Shown here: piece by piece, positions 23,927 through 33,841 of the stretch
Layout of the letters: the number at the start of each line of letters is the position of its first letter
Numbering within the stretch: position 1 is the stretch's first letter
From: Larkinella bovis
GTDB lineage: Bacteria; Bacteroidota; Bacteroidia; Cytophagales; Spirosomataceae
Length of the DNA stretch: 64,000 nucleotides
Assembly: GCF_042655385.1 (NCBI RefSeq)
Contig: NZ_JBHSMA010000006.1
Location: forward strand, 62,001 to 126,000
Direction: 5' to 3'
Notes under the pieces: model-generated
What the model saw: only the letters and a program-made list of their open reading frames with translations
Told to the model about the DNA's origin: nothing
Database searches by the model: none
Made by a program: the position numbers and the translations under genes

Positions 23927-25885
23927 TTACCGCCGTCTTTTTTTCTTGCTTTTGCCCGATGAGGCCCGGGCCGCCGGTTTTTTCCGGCTCGTTGATTTCT
24001 TCCGAACGGTTGCTTTCCGGGATGAGGCTTTCTTTTTCCCTTTTACAACCTTTTTAACAACTTTCGCTTTCGCCGGAGGGGCAATAGTAGCGGTTACGGC
24101 GGTTTCACCTTCTTTAGACGCCAGCAGATAAATCAGTGAGGCCGTGCCGTCCATCGTCGGTTCGTTGGTGCTGTAGTCGCCAAAATCGTCGTGGTATACC
24201 ACCAGATCGCTCTGAAACTCGGCGTATTCGTCGGGCTCCTTCAGTTCGATCCCGATCAGGCTCTTATAAATTTTGCCATACACCGGCCCATCGACCAAAC
24301 CGCCGTCGATCGGATACTTCTTCAGGTACGTAAAGGCCGAGTGCGGATCCGCGGGCGTGTCGGCTCCGGCGGGTAAACCGTACACAAAACTGGTTCCCCA
24401 CGGATTGCAGCCAAACAACCAGTCGAAGCAGGCCTGTTCGAGGGCCAGATACCGGTTGTCGCCGGTCAGCTTGCGGTACCAGTAGCACTGAATCGCAAAG
24501 GAGGTCGTCAGGTTGTTGCTGCACCAGATGAACGGAATACCCCGGTAAAACGCGTTACGCTGCGCTTTCTGCCAGATTTTTTCGATACCGCTCCGGTAAA
24601 AACCGATAATGTGCTGCCGACGGGCATCAGGCAGTCGCTTGGCCACTTCAAAATGGCCGATGTTAATGAACGGGTACCACTGGTAGTGCCGGGCGGTATC
24701 CGCTCCGAACCAGGGCGTCTCCGGTTCAATCAGGCCGTAGGCATAGGCGCTGTTGAGGTAATCGGCGGCTTTGTACCCCTGAACCCGGGCGGCATTGTAC
24801 ATCTCCACGGCCGCCAGTTCCATGTCGTCGACGTAATTGTCTTCTTCGTAAAAATAGGGAGATCGGCCCGGGGCGGTCTGGCAAACGCCCGGTTTTTGCA
24901 ACCCCAGCGTATAGGCGGTTTGGGCCCGTTGCCATAGGTTGTCGGCATAATCCGGATCGCGCCGGCGGAGGACCTGAAAGCCCAGCGCAAACGCACTGCT
25001 AAACTTACCGGCGGTGGAAGCCACACCGGTCGTCCGGTTTTTATGCTTGAAAAGGCCCTGCGGTTTTCCGGAGGCAAAGTACACCGGGCGTTCGTAGCCT
25101 TTTCCGTAGGCCGAATCCAGCTTGGGAATGCGCAGGCCGGAATGGTCCCGATCGTCGGCCAACTGGTTGAACATCCAGTCGTCCTTGGGGTGCATTTTCA
25201 GCAGCCAGTCGAGGCCCCAGCGGGCTTCGTCCAGCACATCTGCCTGTCTGTTGGCCCCTTCCAGCCCGTTGGCCTGATGTTTATCACCGAATACATTCGG
25301 GAAATCGCGGAAAGCGGCCAACAAATGGTACGTCGCATTGGCCGACGTCGGGACGTATTGCAGGTAATCGGAGGCATCGTGCCAGCCGCCCGACACGTCG
25401 ATGTGCGTACTGTCGGGCATGGGGCCGTACATCGTATAGCCGTCGTGCGTATGGCAGGAGTCTTTCAGAAACGGATTATAGCCGCTGCGCTGCTGGCGCA
25501 TGTACCGCAGGCAGAAATCAGCGGTTCCGTCGTACACGTTGTCCGCAATCCGAAACTCCGGCGATTGCAGGGTACCGGTTTTGAGATAATAGGAACCCGG
25601 TTTGCGAACGCCCGAAAAATCAAGACGGTAAGTTTGAATAAATGGGCCGTAGGTGCCAAAATCTTTCCCCACGGCGTTTTCATAAACAACTTTCCCGGTG
25701 GCCGCATCGACAACCTGAAAAACCGCCCCGGGCGGTTCGTCGGTTTTCCCGGCCCAGACGGCTACTTTGGTGCCCTCCGGTCGGTAGCCCAGGTAGTTAA
25801 TTCGGATCCAGGCCTGCTCACCATCCATCGATCGGAATGCGGCAATGCCTAGCAATACTCCAAGCAGCAAAAACAATTTCCTCAT
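23927..25885 (-). CDS. GH9 family glycoside hydrolase (cellulase) with basic C-terminal tail
   Basis: This is a 652-residue enzyme. A signal peptide (RKLFLLLGVLLGIAAF) is followed by the N-terminal Ig-like domain of cellulases (about 25-115: WIRINYLGYRPEGTKVAVW). The (alpha/alpha)6 catalytic domain of GH9 (about 118-590) comes next. Its catalytic block DVSGGWHDASDYLQY (about 163-177) holds the general base aspartates, and DYSTNEPTMDGTASLIYLLA holds the acid Glu. It should hydrolyse beta-1,4-glucan. Unusually, the last ~48 residues are about half Lys/Arg, with repeated KK, RKK and SRKK units like histone H1. No type IX sorting domain is seen. I chose the ATG at 25885; the open frame to 25966 adds no signal peptide. 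Confidence 0.92.
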   Translation of the reverse strand: MRKLFLLLGVLLGIAAFRSMDGEQAWIRINYLGYRPEGTKVAVWAGKTDEPPGAVFQVVDAATGKVVYENAVGKDFGTYGPFIQTYRLDFSGVRKPGSYYLKTGTLQSPEFRIADNVYDGTADFCLRYMRQQRSGYNPFLKDSCHTHDGYTMYGPMPDSTHIDVSGGWHDASDYLQYVPTSANATYHLLAAFRDFPNVFGDKHQANGLEGANRQADVLDEARWGLDWLLKMHPKDDWMFNQLADDRDHSGLRIPKLDSAYGKGYERPVYFASGKPQGLFKHKNRTTGVASTAGKFSSAFALGFQVLRRRDPDYADNLWQRAQTAYTLGLQKPGVCQTAPGRSPYFYEEDNYVDDMELAAVEMYNAARVQGYKAADYLNSAYAYGLIEPETPWFGADTARHYQWYPFINIGHFEVAKRLPDARRQHIIGFYRSGIEKIWQKAQRNAFYRGIPFIWCSNNLTTSFAIQCYWYRKLTGDNRYLALEQACFDWLFGCNPWGTSFVYGLPAGADTPADPHSAFTYLKKYPIDGGLVDGPVYGKIYKSLIGIELKEPDEYAEFQSDLVVYHDDFGDYSTNEPTMDGTASLIYLLASKEGETAVTATIAPPAKAKVVKKVVKGKKKASSRKATVRKKSTSRKKPAARASSGKSKKKRRR

Positions 25886-26036
25886 CGCTAGGCAATTTAC
25901 AATTTTTACCGTTTGCCGACGACGGGATTCCAAAATGAAACAAACCCATCCCCGACTTTTATTCAAAAGCGTCCGGAATGGGTTTTTGGAGGGATATAGT
26001 ATCTAACTGGTAACGCAACAAAAAAATAAAGGGACA

Positions 26037-26243
26037 TCAATAACGCCGTTCGAGCATTTCAAGAATTCGTAGCCACGGCATCCCACTGCGAATAAATTGG
26101 TCCAGCGGAATCTCGGAAAGCAAATTGTAACGCTTTTCCAGATTTTCTCGTTCTTCGACGGGTTGCCCCTTCTTGGAGGAGTGTTGGCGATAAATTTCAT
26201 CGCCCATCATGCTGGAGAGGAGGTAGTAACGATTGTATTGCAT
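26037..26243 (-). CDS. Small hypothetical protein
   Basis: This 68-residue charged, mostly helical protein (ERENLEKRYNLLSEIPLDQF, ending LRILEMLERRY) has no recognisable family. It is preferred over an overlapping 65-residue frame because its composition is more protein-like. It lies between the GH9 gene and the alpha-2-macroglobulin gene, all on the minus strand. The 213 bases upstream (26244-26456) show no clear feature besides a run of eight T's near 26450. Confidence 0.4.
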   Translation of the reverse strand: MQYNRYYLLSSMMGDEIYRQHSSKKGQPVEERENLEKRYNLLSEIPLDQFIRSGMPWLRILEMLERRY

Positions 26244-26456
26244 GAGGTTTACTTAAACTTTACAGTGACACAAAGTTACGCTACAAATGGACGTACTCCA
26301 ACCCGTTCAAACAGATTCTTAGGGTCAACCCACTCCATATCAGGGAGAAACGTGTTGGTTAACCGACTTGGACGGTAACAATGCCGTTTATACCGCTGGG
26401 GAGATATACTTAATAGACGCAACTTAACTCCAAAAGTCACTTTCCGATTTTTTTTG

Positions 26457-29400
26457 TTAGTTTGTGGTTAGCCGCTCACCACCCGAATAACTCCGTAAAC
26501 TGCCGTCGTACATGGCATCGGCCGATACCGGCCCCAGCGCAAACTGTCCTTTCGAAACCACCCGTACGAGGTAATAGAAGGTTTTCATCGCATGGCCCGC
26601 CGAGGTGAAAAAATGAATTCGATCATCACGGACATCGAAATGCTCGGGCGTCGATGCGTTTTTGATCCACGGCATTTCGCGCGGTTCGGTCAGGCGCGGG
26701 TTTTCGATCTCAAAACCGGCGGGCAGCATATCCGTCACAACCACGTTGTTGACCGGAATCCCGGTTTCGCTCGCCAGGGTGATGCGGACAACTACCAGAT
26801 CATTCTGCCTGAACGATGTCATCGGCGCACCGTCGCGGTTGAGAAACTCCCGGCGAACCTGCAAACCGGCATCTTCTTCCGTGTACTGGCCCGTGGCGCT
26901 CAGCCCTTCCGTCTGGGCAAACCAGTACAGACTGCCGCTGCCCTGCGTCGTCAACTTTAGCGTCCGGTTGGCGATACCGGTTGTCAGGCTTAGGTTCTGG
27001 CCGGTCAATTGACCAACGGTTTTCCCGTCCGCCGTCACGGTGGCCGTGGCCGTCGAGGTGGCGGCTTTTTTGGCGATCTTGCCCAGCGCCAATACCGCAA
27101 AAACCGACTCCTGGGTGTTCAGGTACGAACTGGTGTTGAGTGCCTGTGACAGTTGCCGGGCCAGCGCGGGGATCTGTAAATTATCCGGATCGGTTTCCAG
27201 CAGGGTATTCAGCACCAATGCCAGGTTGCGAATGGGCGAGGCATAACTCCCGCCCGATTGCCGCCGGTTGGTCGTATTCGTGAATTTTTTCGGCAACAGG
27301 ACTTCATAACTGCGGGTGTCGCCGGTCAGGGAAAACGCCGACGCCAGCAGATACCGACTGTCGGAAGTAAACATTGTTTCGTTTGGACGCAGGGCCGCCG
27401 TTTTGTAATAATTCATCGCCGGGCGGTTTGGCTGACCACCCAATGCCAGCGCATACAGACCGTACAGATGCTGCCGGCTGATAATCTTCCGCACCGAGTT
27501 CCCGGTTTCCTGGTACACAATTTCATCCTCCGTGGCGGGACTGCTCGTCCGGACGGTTAACCGGTCGAGGGCTTTGCCGTAGACCGACGGACTGACTTCA
27601 AAACCGGCACGACGGGCTTCGGTCAGGAAATGCACCGCATAGGCCGAGGCCCAGCCGTCTTCCGTCGGCGAACCGGGCCACATGCTGAAACCGCCGTCGG
27701 CCAGTTGCATCGATTCCACGCGCCGGATCGCGGCCTGAACGGTATAGGTCGGATTCAGGTCGCTTTCGCCGGAGCGGACAAAATACGTACCCGGTTTTCC
27801 CATCGTCTTGAGTACTTCGGCAAAATACAACTGTGGGAACGCCTTGGAAATGGTTTGCTCCATGCAGCCGTACGGGTAGCCGAGCAGATACGACAGTTCC
27901 TTGCTTAACTGAATCATCGGCGAGCGGCTCACCAGGAGCTGAGTCCGCACGGTGCCGGGAATGAATGCATTCGTCAGGTCGATGGTTTGCGTTTGATTGG
28001 CGGCCACTACGCCCGACTGGGCGGTTTTCAGCAGCGAGGTCGCCGGTCGAACCGTCAGGTCGATGCTTTCGCTGAACGTTTCGTTCAACCCTTTCACCAG
28101 TACCGTCATATTTCCCGTTCCAATGGCGGTTTTGGCTTTCACGTTAAAGGTTGCGCGGGCTTCCTGCCCCGGTTGGATGGAGAGTTGCTGGGTGGTGCTT
28201 CCGCTGGCGAGTAACGCGCCACTTAGTTTCAGCGAAGCCGTGACCGTTGCCGGTTTTTTGGTTGTGTTGCTGATCGTAACCGGCAGGTTCAGTTCGTCGT
28301 CCGGGCTCAGAAACCGGGGGGCGCCGGTGCTGATCACGAGCGGATCGGCCACTTTCATGTTCCTGGTTGCCGAACCAAACGCCTTGTCTTTGTAGGCGAC
28401 GGCCATCACCCGCAAATCGCCCGAAAACTGCGGAATCGCCACGTCGAAACTGGCATTTCCGCTGCCGTCGGCTTTCAGAACCCCGCTCCATAACGCAACC
28501 AGTTTTACCCGCCCGTTGCTCAACGGATTGATGCGCTTGCCCAGATTGTAGCCGTCACCGCCAAACGACGAGCTTCCGGCAATGGTCAGTTCGGGGAACA
28601 GGAACGAATACAAATCGTGGCTGTTGACTTCCAAAGCGCGTTTCTGGTAAAAATACCCGTGAATATCGGGTGTCTGGTAATTCTTTAGTTGGAGAATTCC
28701 TTCATCGACCACAGCCACCGTCAGTTCGGCATTCGGTTTAGTTTTGATCGAAATATGCTGCTTGGTTTTGGAGCGCGACTGGGCCTGGGCGGTAATCTCT
28801 ACCGGGAGCTTCGTGTCCGGGTCCTGCACGTGGATCGGGGCAAAACCGTGGGCGACCATCAGCGGCAGGTTCGACCCATCGACGGGCCGGATGAGCGTCG
28901 CCGTGACGTATATCGTCGGCAAATAGGCCTCTTTCAGGCTGAAGGTCAGCTCGGCGGCTTTCTGGTCGGTTTCCAGCACCTGCGTTTCCAGCACCTGGTT
29001 CCGTTCCAGGGTCACCAGCAATTTTCCCTCAAACGGCGTTTTGAACAGCACTTTCGCCTTATCGCCTACCTGGTATTGTTCTTTGTCAAACTCCATCAGC
29101 ACCTGGCCTTCCGTGCTGACTTCAAACGATGAACTTTGCGTAGTTCCAAAGCCGTAGGCGTAGTACGAAACCGCTGTGTATGCGGCCGACCGATCGCCCG
29201 ATCGGTCCGTTCGCCGGATGCGGATTTCATATTCGCCCGAAACCGTCGGTACGTAACTGAACCCGGCCTTTCCGTCGCCAAACGTCAAATTATTCGTGTA
29301 AACGACTTTTTCGCGTTTCTTCGAGACATACCGCAATTGGTCATATTGCTTTTCGATCACGGTCTGGTACTCAAACCGCACCACTTCGGCCTGGGCCGTG

Positions 29401-31916
29401 GCTCCTTTCTGCAAGTTGCCGTTCCGGTCCACGGCCACCACTTCCACCGGCAGCGGGGCGTTGGTTCCGACGTACGAATCGGCCAGTTTAATTCCGAAAA
29501 ACGTTTCCTGCGTGAACACATTGAACCGGTTTAAGCGGTTGACCGGGCGGCTGTTTTCGTCGAAAACCGTCACGAACAGATTGCCTTCCAGCACGCCGAT
29601 GTCGCGGTAACCGGCCGGAACCGGAAACCGCTCGATGGCCTGGCCGCTGGCGTCAGTGACGCCCTGCCGTAGGTTCTTCTCAAACGACGCATTGCTCTGG
29701 ATGGCAAAGGTGTAGTCCGGAAACTGCTTTGCTTTGAACGCCCGCTGCTTCAGTTGCAGATCCATTTCGTAGGTGCGGCCGGTGGCGGGTGGGCCAAACA
29801 GGTTGGTGGCCGTGGCCGTCATCGTGATGGTTTCGCCGGTCCGGTACACGTCGCGTTCCGTGCGGGCTTCGACCCGAATCCGGTCGGGAATAAACTCTTC
29901 GATGCTGATGTTCCGCGACGCCAGCAACACCTCGTTCGCGTTGTAAATCTCCGTAACGTACGTTCCCGTTACGGCGGCCGGATCGATGGGCACGTCGGTG
30001 GCGACGGCGCCCTGCGCGTTGGTCGTCTGGCGCAGCACCCGGTATTCCTTTCCGTTGGGTGATAATACTTTGATCTTCAGGGGTATCTCGCCTACGCTCT
30101 CCCAAACCGGGTTCCGGATCACCGTGTTGAAATGGACGGTTTCGCCGGGGCGGTAAATATTACGGTCGCCGTAGACGAAGGCATCAAAACCGGTTGGGTT
30201 ATCCCGTTTGCCGTCCACCTCAAACCGGGACGTTTCGACCCGCGCATCCTGCAACAGCAAATAATTGAAGTCATCCTCAGTTTTGGCCGACACCAGCGCC
30301 AGCCGCGAACCGGGATTTTTTGCCGTCATTTTTTCGAAATGCGCCACTCCCTTGCCGTTGGTCTGCACCGTGGCCATGATCTGGTTGTTGCTACTCACCA
30401 GCGTAATGTCCACATTGGCGAGCGGTTCGGCGGTTTTGATCGAATTGGCGAACACCCAGACCTCATCAGCGCCCTGCTTGGTCATCAGGCCAATATCGGA
30501 TACCGAAACCAGTTTGGTGGCGCTGATATACGCATCGTCTTTTGAGCTGACCGTCACGAGGTAAATACCACGGGGCGGATTCGGGCCGGAAGCGGCTGGG
30601 TCGGGCAGCGACAGGTTCAGGGCCGAAACGCCCCGGGCTTTGGGCAAATTGGCGGTTTCGACGGTTTTATGGACCAGGATGTCGCTGTAATGCTGCTGTT
30701 CGTCTTCGTAGTAAACGTGCGTACCGAGCGGCTGCCACTGCCCGTCGATTTCGCCGTGTTCTTCGTAACGGCCCGAGCGGAGGTAATGCAGAATGTTGTT
30801 TTCGTAAATCTTGGCGATTTTTACGTCCACCCTGGGCACGTTGACGATGTTAACCCCCACATTTTTCGCGCCTTTCGACGACAAGTAAACCGCCCGCTTG
30901 TTGACGAACGAAATGCCCGCGGGCATTTTTCCGAAAAACACATCTTTCGAAACCGCTTCGTCCAGCCGTGCGCCCAGTACGCCCTTCATCCGGTCGGTGA
31001 GTGTCAGCACGTAGGTTTCGGTTTCGTTGAAATTACCCCGGATGACAAAACCGTTCTCGGTGGGTTCGGTGCGGGTTTCGGCCTCCGGCGACAGTGTATA
31101 ATACGTACTCAATTCGCTGTCCTGCAATTCCTGCGTGGTGATGACCCGGATAACGCCCTCGTTGTTTTCAAAGCCGGTTTTGACATCGACCACCTCGAGG
31201 TGGTCCGGCGACGGCAGTTCCGTTGTCTGTTCAAACTCCTCTTTCGTGCTGAAGGCCGTGTTGGGTACTTTCAATCCTTTTCCGATGCGGATTTTCAGCG
31301 GGGTTTCGTTGCGGGAAGACGGCGCGTTCGCCAGCGTAACCGGAATGGTTTCGTTCAGCGTCGTTTGCAGCACCTGCGTCGTCAGCGGTTTGTCTTTTTC
31401 CGTTTCGATTTTCAGCAAACCGGCCAGTTCCGCTCCGCTGACCGGGTAATTGAAATTCAGTTTGGCTTTGGCAACCGGTTTGCCGGTTTCTCCGCGCGTC
31501 CACCAGAATTCGGAATCGGTGAGTTGGAGATACGGGGTATGAAAGGTAATGGTTTCCTTGTCAAGGGTTAATTTCGCATCCGTCCGCTGGCGAACCAGTT
31601 CGTTGTTCAGCTCGGCCTTGTACTCCGTGGCCGGTTTGAACGCCACGGCGGGCGAGAACACCAGTTCGTTAGAAGCCGTCCACTTGAAACTACCGGCGAC
31701 TGCTGGTTCAAAGGTGACATACTGCGTCGAATCCCACTCGTTGAGCCGCCCTTCCGACACCAGATCCTTGCTGAAAGTAAACACCAGATTCTGGTTCCGG
31801 GCCACTTCATCCTCGAAATTCTGGTTGATGAGCCGAACCGAATTGCTTAAATGGGAACAGGTGGTGAACAGAAAAAGAGCCGCGAGGGCGGCAAGCGGGC
31901 GCAGGAACGTCTTCAT
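26457..31916 (-). CDS. Alpha-2-macroglobulin family lipoprotein with thioester motif
   Basis: This is a 1819-residue protein starting with a lipoprotein signal (PLAALAALFLFTTCSH, Cys about residue 20). It has an Ig/MG1-like N-terminus and several macroglobulin domains; MG2 is visible around residue 610 as AFVYGDRNIYRPGETVHFNT. The A2M central region (LWSGVLKADGSGNASFDVAI, about 1165) precedes a thioester-domain helical barrel with YPYGCMEQTIS at about residue 1350. The C-x-E-Q arrangement there supports an internal thioester that could trap attacking proteases covalently. Bacterial A2Ms guard the periplasm and are often paired with the peptidoglycan synthase PbpC; no pbpC is nearby. I chose the ATG at 31916, six codons after the first, because it starts the signal peptide. 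Confidence 0.92.
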   Translation of the reverse strand: MKTFLRPLAALAALFLFTTCSHLSNSVRLINQNFEDEVARNQNLVFTFSKDLVSEGRLNEWDSTQYVTFEPAVAGSFKWTASNELVFSPAVAFKPATEYKAELNNELVRQRTDAKLTLDKETITFHTPYLQLTDSEFWWTRGETGKPVAKAKLNFNYPVSGAELAGLLKIETEKDKPLTTQVLQTTLNETIPVTLANAPSSRNETPLKIRIGKGLKVPNTAFSTKEEFEQTTELPSPDHLEVVDVKTGFENNEGVIRVITTQELQDSELSTYYTLSPEAETRTEPTENGFVIRGNFNETETYVLTLTDRMKGVLGARLDEAVSKDVFFGKMPAGISFVNKRAVYLSSKGAKNVGVNIVNVPRVDVKIAKIYENNILHYLRSGRYEEHGEIDGQWQPLGTHVYYEDEQQHYSDILVHKTVETANLPKARGVSALNLSLPDPAASGPNPPRGIYLVTVSSKDDAYISATKLVSVSDIGLMTKQGADEVWVFANSIKTAEPLANVDITLVSSNNQIMATVQTNGKGVAHFEKMTAKNPGSRLALVSAKTEDDFNYLLLQDARVETSRFEVDGKRDNPTGFDAFVYGDRNIYRPGETVHFNTVIRNPVWESVGEIPLKIKVLSPNGKEYRVLRQTTNAQGAVATDVPIDPAAVTGTYVTEIYNANEVLLASRNISIEEFIPDRIRVEARTERDVYRTGETITMTATATNLFGPPATGRTYEMDLQLKQRAFKAKQFPDYTFAIQSNASFEKNLRQGVTDASGQAIERFPVPAGYRDIGVLEGNLFVTVFDENSRPVNRLNRFNVFTQETFFGIKLADSYVGTNAPLPVEVVAVDRNGNLQKGATAQAEVVRFEYQTVIEKQYDQLRYVSKKREKVVYTNNLTFGDGKAGFSYVPTVSGEYEIRIRRTDRSGDRSAAYTAVSYYAYGFGTTQSSSFEVSTEGQVLMEFDKEQYQVGDKAKVLFKTPFEGKLLVTLERNQVLETQVLETDQKAAELTFSLKEAYLPTIYVTATLIRPVDGSNLPLMVAHGFAPIHVQDPDTKLPVEITAQAQSRSKTKQHISIKTKPNAELTVAVVDEGILQLKNYQTPDIHGYFYQKRALEVNSHDLYSFLFPELTIAGSSSFGGDGYNLGKRINPLSNGRVKLVALWSGVLKADGSGNASFDVAIPQFSGDLRVMAVAYKDKAFGSATRNMKVADPLVISTGAPRFLSPDDELNLPVTISNTTKKPATVTASLKLSGALLASGSTTQQLSIQPGQEARATFNVKAKTAIGTGNMTVLVKGLNETFSESIDLTVRPATSLLKTAQSGVVAANQTQTIDLTNAFIPGTVRTQLLVSRSPMIQLSKELSYLLGYPYGCMEQTISKAFPQLYFAEVLKTMGKPGTYFVRSGESDLNPTYTVQAAIRRVESMQLADGGFSMWPGSPTEDGWASAYAVHFLTEARRAGFEVSPSVYGKALDRLTVRTSSPATEDEIVYQETGNSVRKIISRQHLYGLYALALGGQPNRPAMNYYKTAALRPNETMFTSDSRYLLASAFSLTGDTRSYEVLLPKKFTNTTNRRQSGGSYASPIRNLALVLNTLLETDPDNLQIPALARQLSQALNTSSYLNTQESVFAVLALGKIAKKAATSTATATVTADGKTVGQLTGQNLSLTTGIANRTLKLTTQGSGSLYWFAQTEGLSATGQYTEEDAGLQVRREFLNRDGAPMTSFRQNDLVVVRITLASETGIPVNNVVVTDMLPAGFEIENPRLTEPREMPWIKNASTPEHFDVRDDRIHFFTSAGHAMKTFYYLVRVVSKGQFALGPVSADAMYDGSLRSYSGGERLTTN

Positions 31917-32108
31917 GGGTTTGATGTATGGCAAAGAAGAACGGCGAAAGGTCTTAAAAATAGTTGGAATTTTTCAAGCCGAATGAACAAATGGTCGTTT
32001 CGGTCTAATAATCAGTGGAGTTGGTGAGGTGGTTGGGTATTGACAGACCGAAATCGAACGCTATGCGGCCTGTAAAAGGCGCACGACTTTGGAATAGCAA
32101 CCAACAAA

Positions 32109-32147
32109 AACCGCCACACGAAGCGGTTTTCGGCTCGTGTGGCGGTT
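32109..32147 (-). terminator. Rho-independent terminator of the M28 peptidase gene
   Basis: AACCGCCACACGA at 32109-32121 pairs perfectly with TCGTGTGGCGGTT at 32135-32147 around a 13-base loop. Read on the minus strand the stem is followed by a T run (complement of AAAAA at 32106-32110). It lies between the M28 peptidase gene and the alpha-2-macroglobulin gene and should separate their transcripts. Confidence 0.82.
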
Positions 32148-32172
32148 GACTGGTCGTCCATCAAATGGGAGC

Positions 32173-33681
32173 TTACTCTTTCCAGCGCCATTCATTGGCG
32201 ATTTGCAGCGGAGTCCGCAAACCCTGGGTGATGAGAAATTCGCGGGTTTTGGAATCGTCCATGCGCCGGGTCGGAATCTCGTCGGCGTTGGCGAGGGCAT
32301 ACAGCAGCATGGCTGAATACCGAACCGTATTTTTCATCTGGTCTTTGTTCACCAGATTGATGTTGTCGCAATTGGCGTGGTAGCAGTCGAGGACGTTGCG
32401 TTCGAGGTGGCCGCTCATGCCCACCACTGGCACGCCTTCCATCATAAACGGCTGATGATCACTGTGCAAACCGGCCTGATTGGATAAGGTATTCTGGAAC
32501 GAGGGCTCGACCTGTTTGATGGTTTCGCCCACAGTCGTCAGGAAGGGCACCATTTCGTTGCGACCAAACGCATTGAGGCCGTTGGGATCGTTGGTCATGT
32601 CCAGGTTCAGGATGCAGCGCACTTTGTCCAGTTGCCCGGTTTTTTTGAGGTCTTCCACCAGACTGCGCGAACCGAGTAACCCCTGTTCTTCGCCCATGAA
32701 CATGACAAATTCGATGGTGCGTTTGGGTTTGATTTTCAGGGCTTTGAAGGTGCGGGCAATGTCGAGCACCGAGAACGATCCCAGGCCGTTGTCGATGGCA
32801 CCGGTGGCCAGGTCCCAGGAGTCGAGGTGGCCGCCGATGATGATCTTTTCGTCGGGATACTCCGAACCTTTCAGGGTGGCTACCACGTTCCGCGCCCGGA
32901 TTTTCCGGCTGATGTTGCTCATATCGATGAGCGCGTGCAGTTTTTTTTCAGCCTGCATCCACTGCCGGATTTCGTGGCCGCTTTCCATCGAAACGCAGAC
33001 CGACGGAATCGGAATCAGCTTGCCCGTAACGGAAGCCGTGCCGGTCAGCAGCACGTTACCCGGGACCAGATTGACCATAATGACACCCGCAGCGCCGTGC
33101 TGGATTGCCAGGGCGGTTTTTTCGGAGCGGTGGAGGTTCCGGGCTCCTTTGGTAGGGGCCGACAAACCGATGTTCACCAGCGCGATTTTGCCCTTCAGGC
33201 GGTCTTTCACGGCGGCAAAATCGCCTTCCAGTCCGTTACCGATGTCGACAATCTCGCCCTGAACGTGGGCATCGACGGGCGAATGGGCCAGCGAAACAAC
33301 CTCCACATCCCGGAAATTATCACTTTTGTAGGGAACCACCGCCAGCGTCACCGTGTCGCGCATCCACGATTCCACTTCGAACGGCGCGTATTTGGTGTCC
33401 GAGTACCCGTACTGTTTCAGTAAATTATAGGAATATTCCTCCGCCCGGCTGCCATTGGGGCTGCCCGTTAAGCGATGACCAATTTTTTGGGTAGCTTCGG
33501 TCAGCGTTTCGAAGGCCCGGCTGTTTTGCAGAACTTCCTGATTGATTTTGGCAAACACTTTTTGCAACGACGGGCGGCTGGTTTCGCCGGGAATCCGGTC
33601 GTCGAATCGTCTCAGGGTGTGGGCACTCAACAAATAAATGCCGCCCGAAAGCAGCAAATACACGTAAACTTTTTTGCGCAT
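32173..33681 (-). CDS. Secreted M28-family zinc aminopeptidase/carboxypeptidase
   Basis: This is a 502-residue protein with an N-terminal hydrophobic signal (KKVYVYLLLSGGIYLLSA). A protease-associated domain (about 115-260; KGKIALVNIGL, AAGVIMVNLVPGN) is inserted before the M28 catalytic domain. The zinc site is complete: IIIGGHLDSWDLATGAIDNG supplies His and the bridging Asp, FMGEEQGLLGS the catalytic Glu and a ligand, LNLDMTND an Asp, and HSDHQPF the final His. M28 enzymes with a PA domain release amino acids or dipeptides outside the cell membrane. I chose the ATG at 33681 because it begins the signal peptide; the upstream frame to 33735 is not signal-like. Confidence 0.92.
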   Translation of the reverse strand: MRKKVYVYLLLSGGIYLLSAHTLRRFDDRIPGETSRPSLQKVFAKINQEVLQNSRAFETLTEATQKIGHRLTGSPNGSRAEEYSYNLLKQYGYSDTKYAPFEVESWMRDTVTLAVVPYKSDNFRDVEVVSLAHSPVDAHVQGEIVDIGNGLEGDFAAVKDRLKGKIALVNIGLSAPTKGARNLHRSEKTALAIQHGAAGVIMVNLVPGNVLLTGTASVTGKLIPIPSVCVSMESGHEIRQWMQAEKKLHALIDMSNISRKIRARNVVATLKGSEYPDEKIIIGGHLDSWDLATGAIDNGLGSFSVLDIARTFKALKIKPKRTIEFVMFMGEEQGLLGSRSLVEDLKKTGQLDKVRCILNLDMTNDPNGLNAFGRNEMVPFLTTVGETIKQVEPSFQNTLSNQAGLHSDHQPFMMEGVPVVGMSGHLERNVLDCYHANCDNINLVNKDQMKNTVRYSAMLLYALANADEIPTRRMDDSKTREFLITQGLRTPLQIANEWRWKE

Positions 33682-33841
33682 AGTGAGGATAACCGTATAA
33701 CTCCTCAAAATAACAAAAAAGCCGCTGAATGCCATTTGCCAACACCTAAAAAACTTTCAGTTTCTTTGCGGGCCGAAACAGCCCAACGAATCCGGCAAAA
33801 ATGGTGTTTACTGAGTTTAGTCTTTTGTTCAAATTGCGTCT

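Noticed and set aside
26003..26200. A 65-codon frame overlapping the 68-residue ORF
   Set aside because: It overlaps the better-looking frame in another phase and its end is a run of hydrophobic and cysteine residues without protein-like pattern.
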